Positions 37,501 through 48,527 of a stretch of DNA of 64,000 bases are shown here, in pieces. The stretch spans positions 9,773,303 through 9,837,302 of the forward strand of contig NC_087075.1 of assembly GCF_026151205.1 (NCBI RefSeq). The letters are read 5' to 3'. Within the stretch, counting starts at the first letter, position 1, and every line of letters begins with the position of its first letter. The translations under genes and the position numbers were made by a program. The DNA comes from Bolinopsis microptera. Lineage: Eukaryota; Ctenophora; Tentaculata; Lobata; Bolinopsidae. Below the pieces are notes generated by a model. The model was not told the DNA's origin, made no database searches, and saw only the letters and a list, made by a program, of their open reading frames with translations.

Positions 37501-38608
37501 ATACTCCGAGATATTGGCCGAATGCCAAACCATGGACAGGGATAGTCTTTCGAATCGAGCAGTAACAAACCCCGTCACTGCAAATAACATTATAGCTCTG
37601 ATCGAACTATCCGCTAGATATGGTCGAGACTACAAAATGGACAGAGAAACAATTGTTGAAACAATGGAACATCACTACAAGAACTTGGAGGGAGACTGGC
37701 TAGCACTTCGTTGTTCTGGTGGCTTCCTCGGTAAAACCGTGGACAGTTTAGCTCCATCAGTCTCTGCTGTGATAGTCTCAGGGAGGTCCCTCTCTCTGGG
37801 GGTGCACGGTGAGCCAGAGATCCTGGTGGAAGGACCTCTTCACCCCAGACTGCTCCACGGCATTCTCCACAACCAAGTGGGCAAACAAAGTCTCCTCCAC
37901 TCCACCCTCCAACAGGAGTGTCTGATCTGTGTTGCTGACCTGTTAGTCGATCATCCGGAGCTGTTTAAAGGAATCCTGATAATCAGGGTTGGTTCTCTGA
38001 TACACCTGTTACAGACGGTGATGACTCCGGAGGAGGCACCTGTGGAGACACTGTCACCTGTGGAGACACTGTCACCTCTCGAGACACTGTCACCTCTCGA
38101 GACACTGTCACCTCATAGGTTGGGTAAGAAAATCAGGTACCTGCTAACATACAGTAACAGTATCTCCAGAAATGGACCATGGCAGGAACACCGGCTTATT
38201 AATGGGACTTTGGGACGAGTACCGGACAACTTCAGTTCACGTGTCTGGCTGATTCTGCAGCACCAGAACATTCGGTTTACTTGTGGTCATTGTTATCTTG
38301 TTTCAGGTGATATTCTTGGTACTAAGGTTTCGGAGCCTTTCTTTGCTATGAAGATTGAGCGGTTTTTGAACTGTTTTGAGGCTCATTCCCGAAATTTTGT
38401 TATCGAGTTGTTTCATGTTCTTGCATCTACTTTGGTGAGAAATCCTGAAGTGAATCTTGTAGAGGATTTCCATGTCTTAGATTTTATTAAGAAGAGTGAA
38501 GTTGAGATCGATGAGTCCCTGGAAATGGTATCGAAGAAGTTTATTAGTTGTTTAATTAAGTTTGAATTTGTTAAACTTGCTAACATTGAAAACTGTATTG
38601 TGTCATGA
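34554..38608 (+). CDS. PHKB: Phosphorylase b kinase regulatory subunit beta
   Basis: Exons 34,554-34,760; 35,174-35,268; 35,496-35,610; 35,951-38,608 join in phase (0, 2, 0) to about 1,023 aa, close to the roughly 1,090 aa of vertebrate PHKB. The start ATG is the first in frame; the N-terminus is shorter than in vertebrates. Recognisable family blocks are GLFPRSRSSYITDNVYCAV, QIELEQTAIKTMRAILFCFS, LLPRESRSIDVDSAL, GLTGRPKRPLGSLCTSRIW and GKTVICIP. The wording of the last two blocks matches beta more than alpha. The protein is a large regulatory subunit of the kinase that activates glycogen phosphorylase and binds the catalytic gamma subunit and calmodulin. The last four residues, CIVS, form a CaaX box, as in mammalian subunits reported to be farnesylated. 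Four-fold repeats of Glu-Thr-Leu-Ser-Pro near 38,040-38,110 are an internal tandem repeat. Most of the protein lies in one 2.66 kb exon. Confidence 0.92.
34889..35080. repeat. G-run/C-run bounded element in PHKB intron 1
   Basis: A run of about 28 G (34,890-34,917) and a run of about 15 C (35,065-35,079) bracket about 150 bp. Inside is a hairpin, 'tcaccaagatgtatcttggtga'-like, at 34,935-34,957. The G-run/C-run ends resemble other small elements in this window (51,328; 57,776; 41,071), so it may belong to the same class. Homopolymer lengths could be assembly-dependent. Confidence 0.5.
35119..35163. repeat. Perfect hairpin just before a PHKB 3' splice site
   Basis: 'tggagatctagtac' and 'gtactagatctcca' are exact reverse complements separated by 7 nt. 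The stem ends about 10 nt before the acceptor (aag|GTG at 35,173/35,174) of PHKB exon 2, and replaces the usual pyrimidine tract. Confidence 0.8.
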
Positions 38609-39242
38609 AGGAGTGAATAATTTGATTAATTTTGTTACTTTAAAAATTCAATAATATAAGAGTTAGACTATATTTTTTCATATTTTCAATTTTGAGTTTT
38701 ATAATTTAAATTTTCGTAACTATAATTAATTATTAATTACATTGATGATTTTAGAGCTCATTTAACCGTAACTGACTGCGTGGTGCTTGACTTTTTGTTA
38801 AGAGGAAATCAATTTTATACTGAGAAATAAATGATCTTCTTTGATCTTTAACTTAAAAATGAAATAAGTATATAACTTAATTATTTACTACACTTATTGT
38901 GAGCGTTTTTAATAATATGCTTATTTTAATCTGCGTTAAGAATAATTGAAATTACTTTTTGGTGTGATCACTGCTTAGTGCTTAATATAAGTTATATTAT
39001 AAGAGCAGTAAATTTATGTAATATAGGGTAATGTGTAATGTGAGTATAATGGCAGACAATTTTCCTTGATTTATCACTTAATTTGATCGCATTTTTTTTC
39101 TTGACTCAATGGAATTATAAGGTAATATTCAAAAATTCAATCAACTCACAATTGTATTGTTTGATAATATAAATTGGCCACAATAATTTAACAAATAAGA
39201 GTTATTTTTATAATTAAGATTTTAACATAATGTTGCAATAGA
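38609..39242. other. Spacer between PHKB and EED
   Basis: About 630 bp of AT-rich sequence with AATAAA at about 38,825 (candidate PHKB polyadenylation signal). The PHKB 3' UTR and the EED promoter and 5' UTR must share this short interval. No other gene is visible; a 123-codon minus frame here is a shadow across the first EED exons. Confidence 0.5.
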
Positions 39243-42200
39243 ATGAGAGCCAAGAAGATAAAAGTAGAAAAAAGAGAATTCTCTAAAAGAAAAGGATTCA
39301 AGTAAGTATACTGTTGTCTGTTGTAATGTACATTGTACATTATACAGTGGAATATTACTATACAATCAAGTAATATAAACCCTTCGTTTAAATGTGCACA
39401 TTTGAACGGTACGATGAAATGAATAAAGTAACTAATAAATGAAATAATAAGTGTTGAAAGAGTAATTATATCTTTTGATCTTTGTTCAGGTTCACCAGTT
39501 GGAGTAAGGAAGATCACAAGGAACCAATATTTGGAGTAGCATTTAACCCTTACAATCACCCTGACAATCCCCCTGTATTCGCTACCGTGGGTACGTAATC
39601 ATATAAACAAGTTATTAATTATCTACTAATTAGTTTATTATTATGTATTTATTAGTTTATTCATTACTGAATAATTGATTTATTCCATTTATAATTCGCT
39701 TTTGAAGATAAAAAACTACAGTGTATCCAAATTGTCCCGGACCCTTGACAATGTACGCAATTTAAATTAATTAATTAATAATAAATAAGCCAGGTAGTAA
39801 CAGAGTAACAGTATACGAGTGCACTGACAACAGTGTCAATGTTATCCAGTCTTATTCTGATCCCTGTACTGATGAGATATTCTACACTGTGAGTTTGTCA
39901 GATGTGACTTGTTGTTTTGTTTCTATTATCTTTGTTCGTATTTTTCTTTTATTTTCGTTTGTTTTGCCTATTAATATTCCAATAATGAATAATTATTATT
40001 AATGATTAAGGTTCCAATAATCGTCGTCGATCATTTAACACTTGAAGATATCACTTAAATTCCCTGTACAGAGTACATTTCACTGTACATTTTACTCTAA
40101 ATTTCACCCCCAGGTGTGTTGGGTGTACTGCGAGACAGCTGAAGGGGTAATAGAAACCAGTGTAGCTGTAGCAGGACTTAGGGGTCTTATCAGAGTGGTC
40201 TCACTTAGGAAACTAAAGAACTTGTTCACTTGTAAGTCTTAGGAAAACTTAAATTAGGGCAATGAACGATAATTACACTAATTACACGGAAACATCCACG
40301 AAAACTACAATTTATTGTTAATATATCTCAGCTTAATGATATACATAAATTAATTTAAATAAACTAACAAAACTAACTAAACTGTATAACCCGTCAGTAA
40401 TGGGCTGCGGAGACAGTATAAACTAACTAAACTGTATAACCCATCAGTAATGGGCTGCGGAGACAGTATAAACTAACTAAACTGTATAACCTATCAGTAA
40501 TGGGCTGTGGAGACAGTATAAACTAACTAAACTGTATAACCCATCAGTAATGGGCTGCGGAGACAGTATAAACGAGTTAAAACTTCACCCCACCGATAAC
40601 AACCTACTTCTCTCCGCCAGTAAAGACAACAGTCTCCGACTCTGGAACCTCAAGACCCGCAGATGTATTCTCATATTTGGTATGTGTGTGTGTTTGTGTG
40701 TGTGTGGTTTGTGTGGTATTTGTGTGTGTGTGATTTGTGAGGTATTTGTGTGTGGTATTTGTGTGTGTGTGGTATTTGTGTGCGTTTGTGTGTGTGTGTT
40801 TGTGTGTGTGTTTGTGTGTGTGTGGTTTGTGTGGTATTTGTGTGTGTGTGTGATTTGTGTGGTATTTGTGTGTGTTTGTGTGTGGTTTGTGTGGTATTTG
40901 TGTGTGTGTGGTATGTGGGGTATGTGTGATATTTGTGTGTGTTTGTGTGTGTGTGTGTGTGGTTTGTGTGGTGTTTGTGTGGTATTTGTGTGTGTTTGTG
41001 TGGTATTTGTGTGTGTTTGTGTGTGGTGTTTGTTACCCGGTTCAGGGCAAAATGGTGAACATGTTACATGGGGGGGGGGGCCAACGCCCCAAAAGGCCCC
41101 ACACATATCGAAAATCCGAAAAGGGCCCTAGAAATCGGGGCTTTTTGGGGCCTTTTGACCCTGACCACTATTTGATAGTGTTTATGGACCATAATCTCCA
41201 TGTAAATACACTCAAATAAACATAAAAGTACTGTGCAAGTAGTCAGATAATATCATTAAAGCACTTAGCATATATATCAAACTTGATGAAATTGAAGTTA
41301 ATTCTAGGGCCCCAAAAGGCCCTACACACATCGAAAATCCAAAAAGGCCCTAGAAATCGGGGCTTTTTGGAGCCTTTTGGGGCCTTTTGACCCTGACCAC
41401 TATTTGATAGTGTTTATGGACCATAATCTCCATGTAAATACACTCAAATAAACATAAAAGTACTGTGCAAGTAGTCAGATAATCTTACTATATATAAAGC
41501 GAGACGATATATATATATTTATTTATCCGTGCCATTTTACTGACACCACGGCATCAACGTTAACGCGAATTTCCGCAAAAATCGTAAAAAATACAACTGA
41601 AACTTTTTTGACTGGGTCAAATGCTTTAATGGCCTTCAAATCAGCATGAAAAAATTAAAAATTGGCCAAGGAATAAGAATTTTAGTGCCCAAAATTTGGA
41701 CTCCCAAGTGGTGTCAAAAACGCGATTTAAATAGGTAATAATTATTTTATTCTCTCGAGCCTTGACACCACTTTAGGGTAGACGGGTTCCTGCTAGTATC
41801 ATTAAAGCACTTAGCATATATCAAACTTCTGGTCCCAAAAAAGAACCAAGACAAATACGCCTAGTCAAGAACACTGACTGGGCGAAATTTGACGAGATTC
41901 TTTACAACAACAATGATCTCCACAACACCTGCGTTAACACACCACACGACATTGATCACAAAGTTAACACCATTAATACTGCTCTCCGAGCAGCCTTTGA
42001 GGAGGCATGTCCCATTACTTACATCTCCAGCGCTGTCAGAAAACCACCCTGGCTAACTCGAGAAGTTGAGGAAGCACAGAGGGGTATAAGACGCAAACTC
42101 ATCACAGCACGTCGAATCAAAACTGATGCTTCGTGGCTCGCTCTTAGAGAAAGCAACAAGCAATACAACAAGATCCTGTCCAACTCCCAGCGCAATGCGT

Positions 42201-45200
42201 GGCGGAAATTCTGCGCAGACACAGAATCGGTTAAGGAATCTGGAAGGATGAACAAGATTCTGAAAACCTGTACTGACACCAATAACAAACTTGAAGCCGT
42301 TTATAAACCAAATGGCGAACTCATCAAAAACGCAGAGGAGACACTGGAGGTCATGACACAAACCCACTTCAAGGAGAGTGTTACTGATCCGCCAGTTCCG
42401 CCTCTCTGCCCCTTACCCATCTCCACAGACTTACTAGACAAAATCTACAGCCCTGAAAGAATCGAAAAGGCTCTCCTATCCTTCGATCCCTTGAAGGCTG
42501 CAGGACCTGACACTCTAAAACCTATCATATTCCAGAAAGCCTGGGCTCATATCAAAGACATAACAAAAAACATTATGACAAAAAACCATGAAACGCAACA
42601 CATCCCAACTTTGTGGAGGGACTCTCTTGGAATCTTTCTCCCTAAGCCTGGAAAAACCGACTACAACAAAGCTAAGTCATTTCGAACGATCACTCTTTCG
42701 CCTGTGATGTTAAAGTTGCAGGAGAAAGTGATCTTATGGCATATGCAACATGACCTCAACATTGCTAATGATATCAACAAACGACAATTCGGCTTTAAGA
42801 AGGGCTGCTCCACAGAAGCGGCACTTCATAAAGTTACTCACACCATTGAGCGCAGAATAGCCAAGAAAGGATATGTCCTAGGTGTCTTTCTAGATATAGA
42901 GGGCGCCTTCGACAATGTCTCGTTCAAGGCTATCTCTGAAGCAGTCAAGGCTACGAAAGTGGACTTGGCTACAGCACAGTGGATCATCAACATGGTAACC
43001 AATCGATTCATCACACTAAATCATAAGGATAAGTCGAGAAGGGTACGGATCAGGCGAGGTTGCCCCCAAGGAGGCATTCTCTCTCCTTTTCTCTGGAACC
43101 TGGTAGTCGACGATCTCCTTTCCTTTACCGCAAAAGACATCCCGGGTTACCTGCAAGCCTTTGCGGATGATCTGTTGTCTCTAGCGGAAGGGGATGATTT
43201 AGATATCATCTGGGACCGAACATGCAAAACTATTAAAACGATAGAAAATTGGTGCAGAACCAAAGAGCTATCTATTAGCGCCCTTAAAACTCAGATAGTC
43301 ATGTTTACCTGGAATAGTAAGTGGACTTTAAGACCTATAACAGTTGGCAACAACATTATAGGTCTTTCCAAGTCTGCTAAATTTCTAGGAGTGACCTTGG
43401 ACAGCAAACTCAACTTCAATGAACATATCATCAACACCACCAAAAAAGCCACGGCATCCCTCATGCAATGTCGAAGAGCTGTCGGCCCCACATGGGGTAT
43501 GAGCCCCAAAACATGCAAATGGATGTACACGGCTGTCATCCGTCCAATCCTATCCTACTGCTGTAGTATATGGATCAGGGCTACTCAAACGGACTATAAC
43601 GCGAAGAAACTCAAACGTGTTCAGGCATTGGCACTCAGAATGATGTCTGGTGCCATGCCAAGCACACCTTTTATCGCATTGAATCACCTCACCGACACTT
43701 CTGACATCATACTGTTCCTGCAAGGCGAAGCAGCAAAGGGTGCGGCCAGGCTACAAGCTTATGGCAGCCTCACTCTTGAAACTATCGCCTTCAGGAAGGG
43801 AACTATCAAAAATCATACCACTATCAACAAACAATTCATGGCAGATCTCATTATCCCACCTAGAGCAACGAGAGACCTAACAACACCAACCATGATGCTG
43901 GGACGGCACTTCACCGTCACAACTCCTGGAGCCGATACCACTGAATATAGGAATTCACTTCAAAACACCATTGACAACATTACCAGTGAAACGATCACCT
44001 GCTACACTGACGGGTCACTCACAGACTCAGGATGCGGGGCTGGCTATATCATCACAACTGACAACAATAACACCACCCTTGAAGAAAGATCATTCAAGCT
44101 CCCTGATTATTGCACTGTTTACCAAACAGAGCTCACCGCCATCATTGAAGCTTGCAAATATCTCTCTACCTATACCAACACACATATCATCATATGGTCT
44201 GACAGTCTCTCATCTATACAAGCTATCTCTGCGCTTTCAACGCGGAGTAGAACTACAAGAGACTGTTACGACTCTCTTAATGCACTCGGAACCAACAACA
44301 CGCTAGATATACGATGGATTGCAGCACACATCGGATTGTGGGGGAACGAAAAAGCAGATGAGCTGGCCAAGCTTGGTACAACCAGTGAATCCACTTTGAA
44401 GTGTCCAATTCCACAATCCTACATCAAGCGTCAAATCGACAACAAAGTCAATAGACTGAATCAGGAAACTTGGTTAACTGACGGTCCCAGACACACCAAA
44501 CTGACACTCGGCCACAAGCATGCCAAAATCATCAAAAACCTCAACACTACACTCAGCAAAAACAGACAAGATTACAGAACTGCAGTTCACCTCATCACGG
44601 GTCACTGCGGCTTAAACAAACACCTTCACACCATTTGCAAATCAAACACCAGTGCTTGTCCTATGTGCGGCGACGGAGAGGAAACTGTCTCACACTTCCT
44701 TGGACAGTGTCCAGCAATTGCCCAAATTAGAGGTCAATATTTCCAGGACTACTACCTCTCTGTCAATGACATATTCGACAACCAACACATCACCACAATT
44801 GTCAATTTCGCAAACCGCACCAAACGCTTAATTGTGCCGGAAGAGCTGGATCAGACCGGGGTGACTTAAAGTATTATCTCATATGCTGTCTCGTCTCGTT
44901 TTACTTTTCCAAACCCAGCTGGCATTTAAGCGTATCATTTTGACTCATATATCATCTTACACCATCCTCCACCAATCACTCTGATTTCACCGGCAACCTT
45001 CCCCAAGGTTGCCACACCCCAGAGGTAGGCAGAGCATCTCAATGCTATCCTCTCGTGGGCTATCTTGGCCCAGCCTCTCTTAAAAAAAAAAAAAAAAAAA
45101 AATATATCAAACTTGATGAAATTTAAGTTAATTCTAGGGCCCCAAAAGGCCCTACACATATCGAAAATCCAAAAAGGGCCCTAGAAATCGGGGCCTTTTG

Positions 45201-47072
45201 GGGCGTTGCCCCCCCCCCCCCTACATGTGTCGTAGTTGTGACTCGGATTTTAATAACATATATGTTTGGTCTGATTTTAGAGCCTTCATTTTTTCTGCAT
45301 GTTTGATTGTTGTGATCAGTTTACCAGGTCACCAGGTTACAAGGTTACTAGTTTACCAGGTTACCAGGTAGCTCTGAGTACTATAATAAGCACGTAACTT
45401 TTTTCAGGTGGTTTAGAGGGCCACAGGGACGAAGTGTTAAGCTGTGACTTCGATCTTAAAGCCCGATATGTGAGTTATTATTATTAGTTTAGATGTTGGT
45501 ATAATAAGAATTGTAACTCTTTGAAGAACAGCAAATACCCTTTCTGCAAAACTCTATTATGCTAATCGTGATAAAAGCTGCCTTATTTATAATAATTCTC
45601 AATTAAAGTAAAAGTAAAATTAATTATAAATACAATGCATCCAGCATCAGGGGTATAATTTTACTACTTTAATAAGCTAGCATTGTCATGAGATCCCGAC
45701 CGCCAACTATTAATCCTCGGACTAAAAACTGAAATGAACTTGAAATGACCCCAGGTTCTCTCTTGTGGGATGGACCACTCCGTTAAAATGTGGTCCCTGG
45801 AGTCAGACGACGTTAAGGACATCATAGATCTCTCCTACTCATACTCCGACCTAAAACCCTTCCCCGTTCTCAACAAACATTTCCCTGTGTTTGGAACTAG
45901 AAATATTCACAGAAACTATGTTGACTGTGTTAGGTAACTATCATTTCGGGAGATTAAACTGCAGTTATCATTCGTGGATGGTATACGTAATCTTCTTCTT
46001 CGTTTGCATCAAACCACCTCCTCCTCCCCTCTCCCCATCACCCACAAGCACATCCTAAAAGTTGTATATCTACACACCTTTATTTTCAGGTGGTTTGGTA
46101 ACTACGTCCTCTCAAAGTCGTGTGAAAATAAGATAGTGTGTTGGAAACCTAACTTATCAATAAAGAAATCCTCTGATATACCGGACCAAAGTGAGGTTAG
46201 AATCTAACATTTAACGATTTTGTTTTTTAAATTGATTTTGAGATAGCAATTTACCAACGAACCCGTGATCAAAATAAGAAGAGGGTAACGGACCCCGAAC
46301 CGCCGACCGCCCACCAGGCACCAATGCTGTTATGCCTAAATTCTGCACAGAATTCTGCAACATAATTCCAGGTCCTGCACAGTTTTGACTACGGAAACTG
46401 TGATATTTGGTACATGAGGTTCGCTGTTTCGCCCAACTTTGATGCAATTGCCGCTGGAAATCAAATAGGCAAGGTGAGACCTGCATTTCAATATACTGTA
46501 AAACCCAGATAAACTGTAAAGCCCCTAGATATGTATGTTTTATTTTGTTTTATAAATTGTAGTGGCCCCAGCTAACCCCTTATCTATTTGTGAAGGTGTT
46601 TATCTGGGATATAAATTGTAGTGGCCCCAGCTAACCCCTTATCTATTTGTGAAGGTGTTTCTCTGGGATATAAGCGAGGAGCCTTCTAAACCAGCTATTT
46701 TGTCCCACCAGAAGTGTTTGACTGCCATCAGACAGGTACAGGCATTTAATGTTCACTATTTTACCGAACTTTTGATTAGTTTTAAATCTTAAGTAACTTT
46801 GTAAGACTTCACTGGACAATGGGCGATTATTCTTTTTAGGCTTTTTTTTTCTTTAAAATCAAAATGCATAAAAAGATTTTTTTGCTGATAAGATTTTGAT
46901 CTATTCCGTTGTGAAGTTCGATTTATTTGGTTTAGATACATTGTTTTCTCGGCAGGTTTGTTTCAGTCCGGATTCGACCATCATGGTGGCTGTCAGCGAC
47001 GATTCTGCGGTTTGGAGGTGGGACAAAGAACTACGACCTAGCCCCGCCCTAGCTAACAGAGATACATTATAA
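39243..47072 (+). CDS. EED: Polycomb protein EED (WD40 subunit of PRC2)
   Basis: Eleven exons in agreeing phase: 39,243-39,301; 39,490-39,590; 39,794-39,888; 40,114-40,231; 40,548-40,679; 45,408-45,469; 45,755-45,933; 46,090-46,195; 46,372-46,473; 46,655-46,735; 46,956-47,072. The product is 383 aa versus about 440 in human; the missing part is the disordered N-terminus. It folds as a seven-blade WD40 propeller, with [29 protein letters not shown] and [11 protein letters not shown] among the blades. EED binds EZH2 and reads H3K27me3. The four aromatic-cage residues of human EED (Phe97, Tyr148, Trp364, Tyr365) align with PIFGV, FYT, and WYM here, so the reading function is predicted intact. 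Intron 5 (4.7 kb) carries a GT-rich microsatellite and nested transposons. Two exons (40,548 and 46,655) have their acceptor regions tandemly copied upstream. Confidence 0.95.
40361..40574 (+). repeat. 50-bp tandem repeat copying the EED exon 5 acceptor
   Basis: Four copies at exact 50-bp steps of a unit containing 'cccatcagtaatgggctgcg', i.e. the 3' splice site (cag at 40,545-40,547) and the first coding bases of EED exon 5. The upstream equivalents end at 40,397, 40,447 and 40,497. Splicing to any upstream copy would meet an in-frame TAA shortly after (…ATA AAC TAA). Confidence 0.92.
40681..41033. repeat. GT-rich microsatellite in EED intron 5
   Basis: Interrupted (TG)n/(TTTGTG)n with 'ggtatttgtgtg' motifs over about 350 bp. 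It begins at the 5' splice site of intron 5 itself (g|gtatgtgtgtg). Long open frames of Val/Cys and Thr/His on the two strands are by-products of the repeat. Confidence 0.95.
41483..41796 (+). mobile_element. Non-autonomous Helitron (314 bp)
   Basis: Begins TCTTACTATATATAAAG and ends CTAG, inserted between A and T, the standard Helitron signature. The adjacent tandem copy at about 41,243 shows the uninterrupted site ('cagataatatcatt'), and removing 41,483-41,796 restores exactly that string. No target duplication is made, as expected. An 11-bp inverted repeat ('agtggtgtcaa'/'ttgacaccact') lies near the 3' end. No Rep/helicase frame is present. Confidence 0.85.
41829..45101 (+). mobile_element. 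LINE with RT, RNase H and zinc knuckle (I/R1-like), 5'-truncated
   Basis: A 3.27 kb insertion flanked by a 13-bp target duplication (atatatcaaactt at 41,816-41,828 and 45,102-45,114) and ending in about 20 A. One frame stays open from the 5' junction to the stop at 44,869; a Met at 42,248 gives 873 aa. In order: RT with [25 protein letters not shown] and the FADD box (about 43,159-43,170); RNase H with YTDGS, QTELTAI, WSDS and [15 protein letters not shown]; then [18 protein letters not shown]. The endonuclease domain is missing, so this copy cannot move by itself, but the rest is undamaged, which implies a recent insertion. It lies in the sense direction in EED intron 5. Confidence 0.93.
46551..46668 (+). 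repeat. 59-bp duplication copying the EED exon 10 acceptor
   Basis: Two copies of a 59-bp unit starting 'tataaattgtagtggcccc' include 'tttgtgaag|gtgttt', the 3' splice site and first bases of EED exon 10 (real exon from 46,655, copy at 46,596). In the upstream copy the next codons read into TAA (GGGATATAAATTG). Confidence 0.88.
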
Positions 47073-47675
47073 CAGGACTTTTGTTACCATAGCAACACTC
47101 TCAACGAACTACGCCCTAACTTACAAAGATATATCATGACAGGACTGTTACCATAGCAACACTACATACCAACACGAACAGTGAACACTCTTGTTACCAT
47201 TGCACAGGAACATTACAGTAATTAACATACCAACACTGCAGTGGGGATAACAAAATGTAGTTTTGACTAAATTTTAAACTGCAACCATTTTTTTAATTAT
47301 CTTATGAATGGAAGAATTTTTTATTGAAAGCAATTTTTACTTTCGGACTTGATTATTTGTTTATTTAATCTACTTGCATAGAATCCACGATTACCAAAGT
47401 TTTTAACACTATCGTTAATTTTCTGTTAAAGTACTGCTTATCTTTTTACATCATGGACCGTCAATGAATACCACGCTTATTTGAAGGTTTATCACATTTA
47501 ATTTTATTAATTTTTACTTTTTATGAATTCGGATTCTGAATTCGTAACTGATTATTGCTATTCCAAAAACATTTGAAAGTGCACAGAATTTGAAATCAAA
47601 ATATGGACACTGGGAAACTGAAAACGTTATGGCAATGATTGGAGGGTTTTTTCATTGTCCATTGTTAATGAATTA

Positions 47676-47810
47676 GCCCAGCGTGCACAACTTCGTAGTA
47701 GCACTTCGTATAGCACTTGCCTCGGGCCATTTTTTTTGGGCGATAACATTTCGAGAAGATAGTGGCGCACGCTACTTCGAAGAAATTTAGACGAGTAACA
47801 TCCGTCAAGT
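47676..47810. repeat. Short GC-rich repeat family A, distant reverse copy
   Basis: Reads 'gctacttcgaagaaatttag' then 'acgagtaacatccgtcaa', the reverse complement of the copies at 8,341 and 9,212, with 'cacttcgtagtag' at the other end. Its presence about 39 kb away shows that the family is dispersed. Confidence 0.7.
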
Positions 47811-48273
47811 TTTTCACGAAGATTTAGGGAACCAATACAATACAAGAGAAATAACACTTTAAATTAGAATAAAACATTTATAAACTCAGTACATCAGTTT
47901 TACAAAACTTAAATTAACTAATCAATTGATTAATTGCTAATTAACTAATTGTCAATTAACTCCACAACTGCTAACTTTCCATTTCCATCAAAAAATTCGA
48001 ACCTTGCGTTGATCCGGCAAGGCTATTTAATTCCAAAACTGGACAAATTTGTATCATATCAATTATCATTGATCACTCCAAAGTGAACTTTGATCGAGAT
48101 TACAGTTTTAATGTGACGTATAAACAAAACTTCCTTACAACTGACTATGAGAGTGTTAAATTACAATCAAAGGCGCGCATGCAAAGAACTAGAAGGACTT
48201 TTTATTGCTCTGTAAATTTAATTTAATTGCACTGTAAACAGAAACGTAGTTTATACAAGTTACTCAGCACGTG

Positions 48274-48527
48274 CACCACACTGCCTGTGCTCAGTGCTGC
48301 ACCACACTGCTTGTGTTGTACCACACTGCTTGTGCTGCACCACACTGCTTGTGTTGTACCACGCTGCGTGTGCTGCACCACACTGCTTGTGCTGCAGCAC
48401 ACGGCTTGTGTTGTACTTGTACCACACTGCTTGTGTTGCACCACACTGCTTGTGTTGCACCACACTGCTTGTGTTGCACCACACTGCTTGTGCTGCACCA
48501 CACTGCTTGTGCTGCATCACACTGTTT
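48274..48527. repeat. 19-bp minisatellite (ACCACACTGCTTGTGYTGY)
   Basis: About thirteen near-identical units of 19 bp with one short insertion near 48,415. The array is open in several frames on both strands, giving Cys/Leu-rich and Gln/Cys/Val-rich translations that I regard as artefacts. Confidence 0.93.

Larger units (their letters stand above)
41071..45221. mobile_element. Composite G-run-ended DNA element, interrupted by a Helitron and a LINE
   Basis: A G-run followed by 'ccaacgccccaaaaggcccc' starts at 41,071, and its reverse complement 'ggggccttttggggcgttg' plus a C-run ends at about 45,221. Both flanks carry TACATG (41,065-41,070 and 45,222-45,227), a likely target duplication. Inside, a unit of about 223 bp starting 'gccccaaaaggccc' is tandemly repeated (41,087 and 41,309). 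The second copy is split by the Helitron at 41,483 and then the LINE at 41,829. Without those inserts the element would be about 570 bp. Confidence 0.75.

Noticed and set aside
40585-41219. Val/Cys-rich (+) and Thr/His-rich (-) frames of 120-193 codons
   Set aside because: They run through the GT-rich microsatellite of EED intron 5; the first codons of one are real EED exon 5, the rest is intron.
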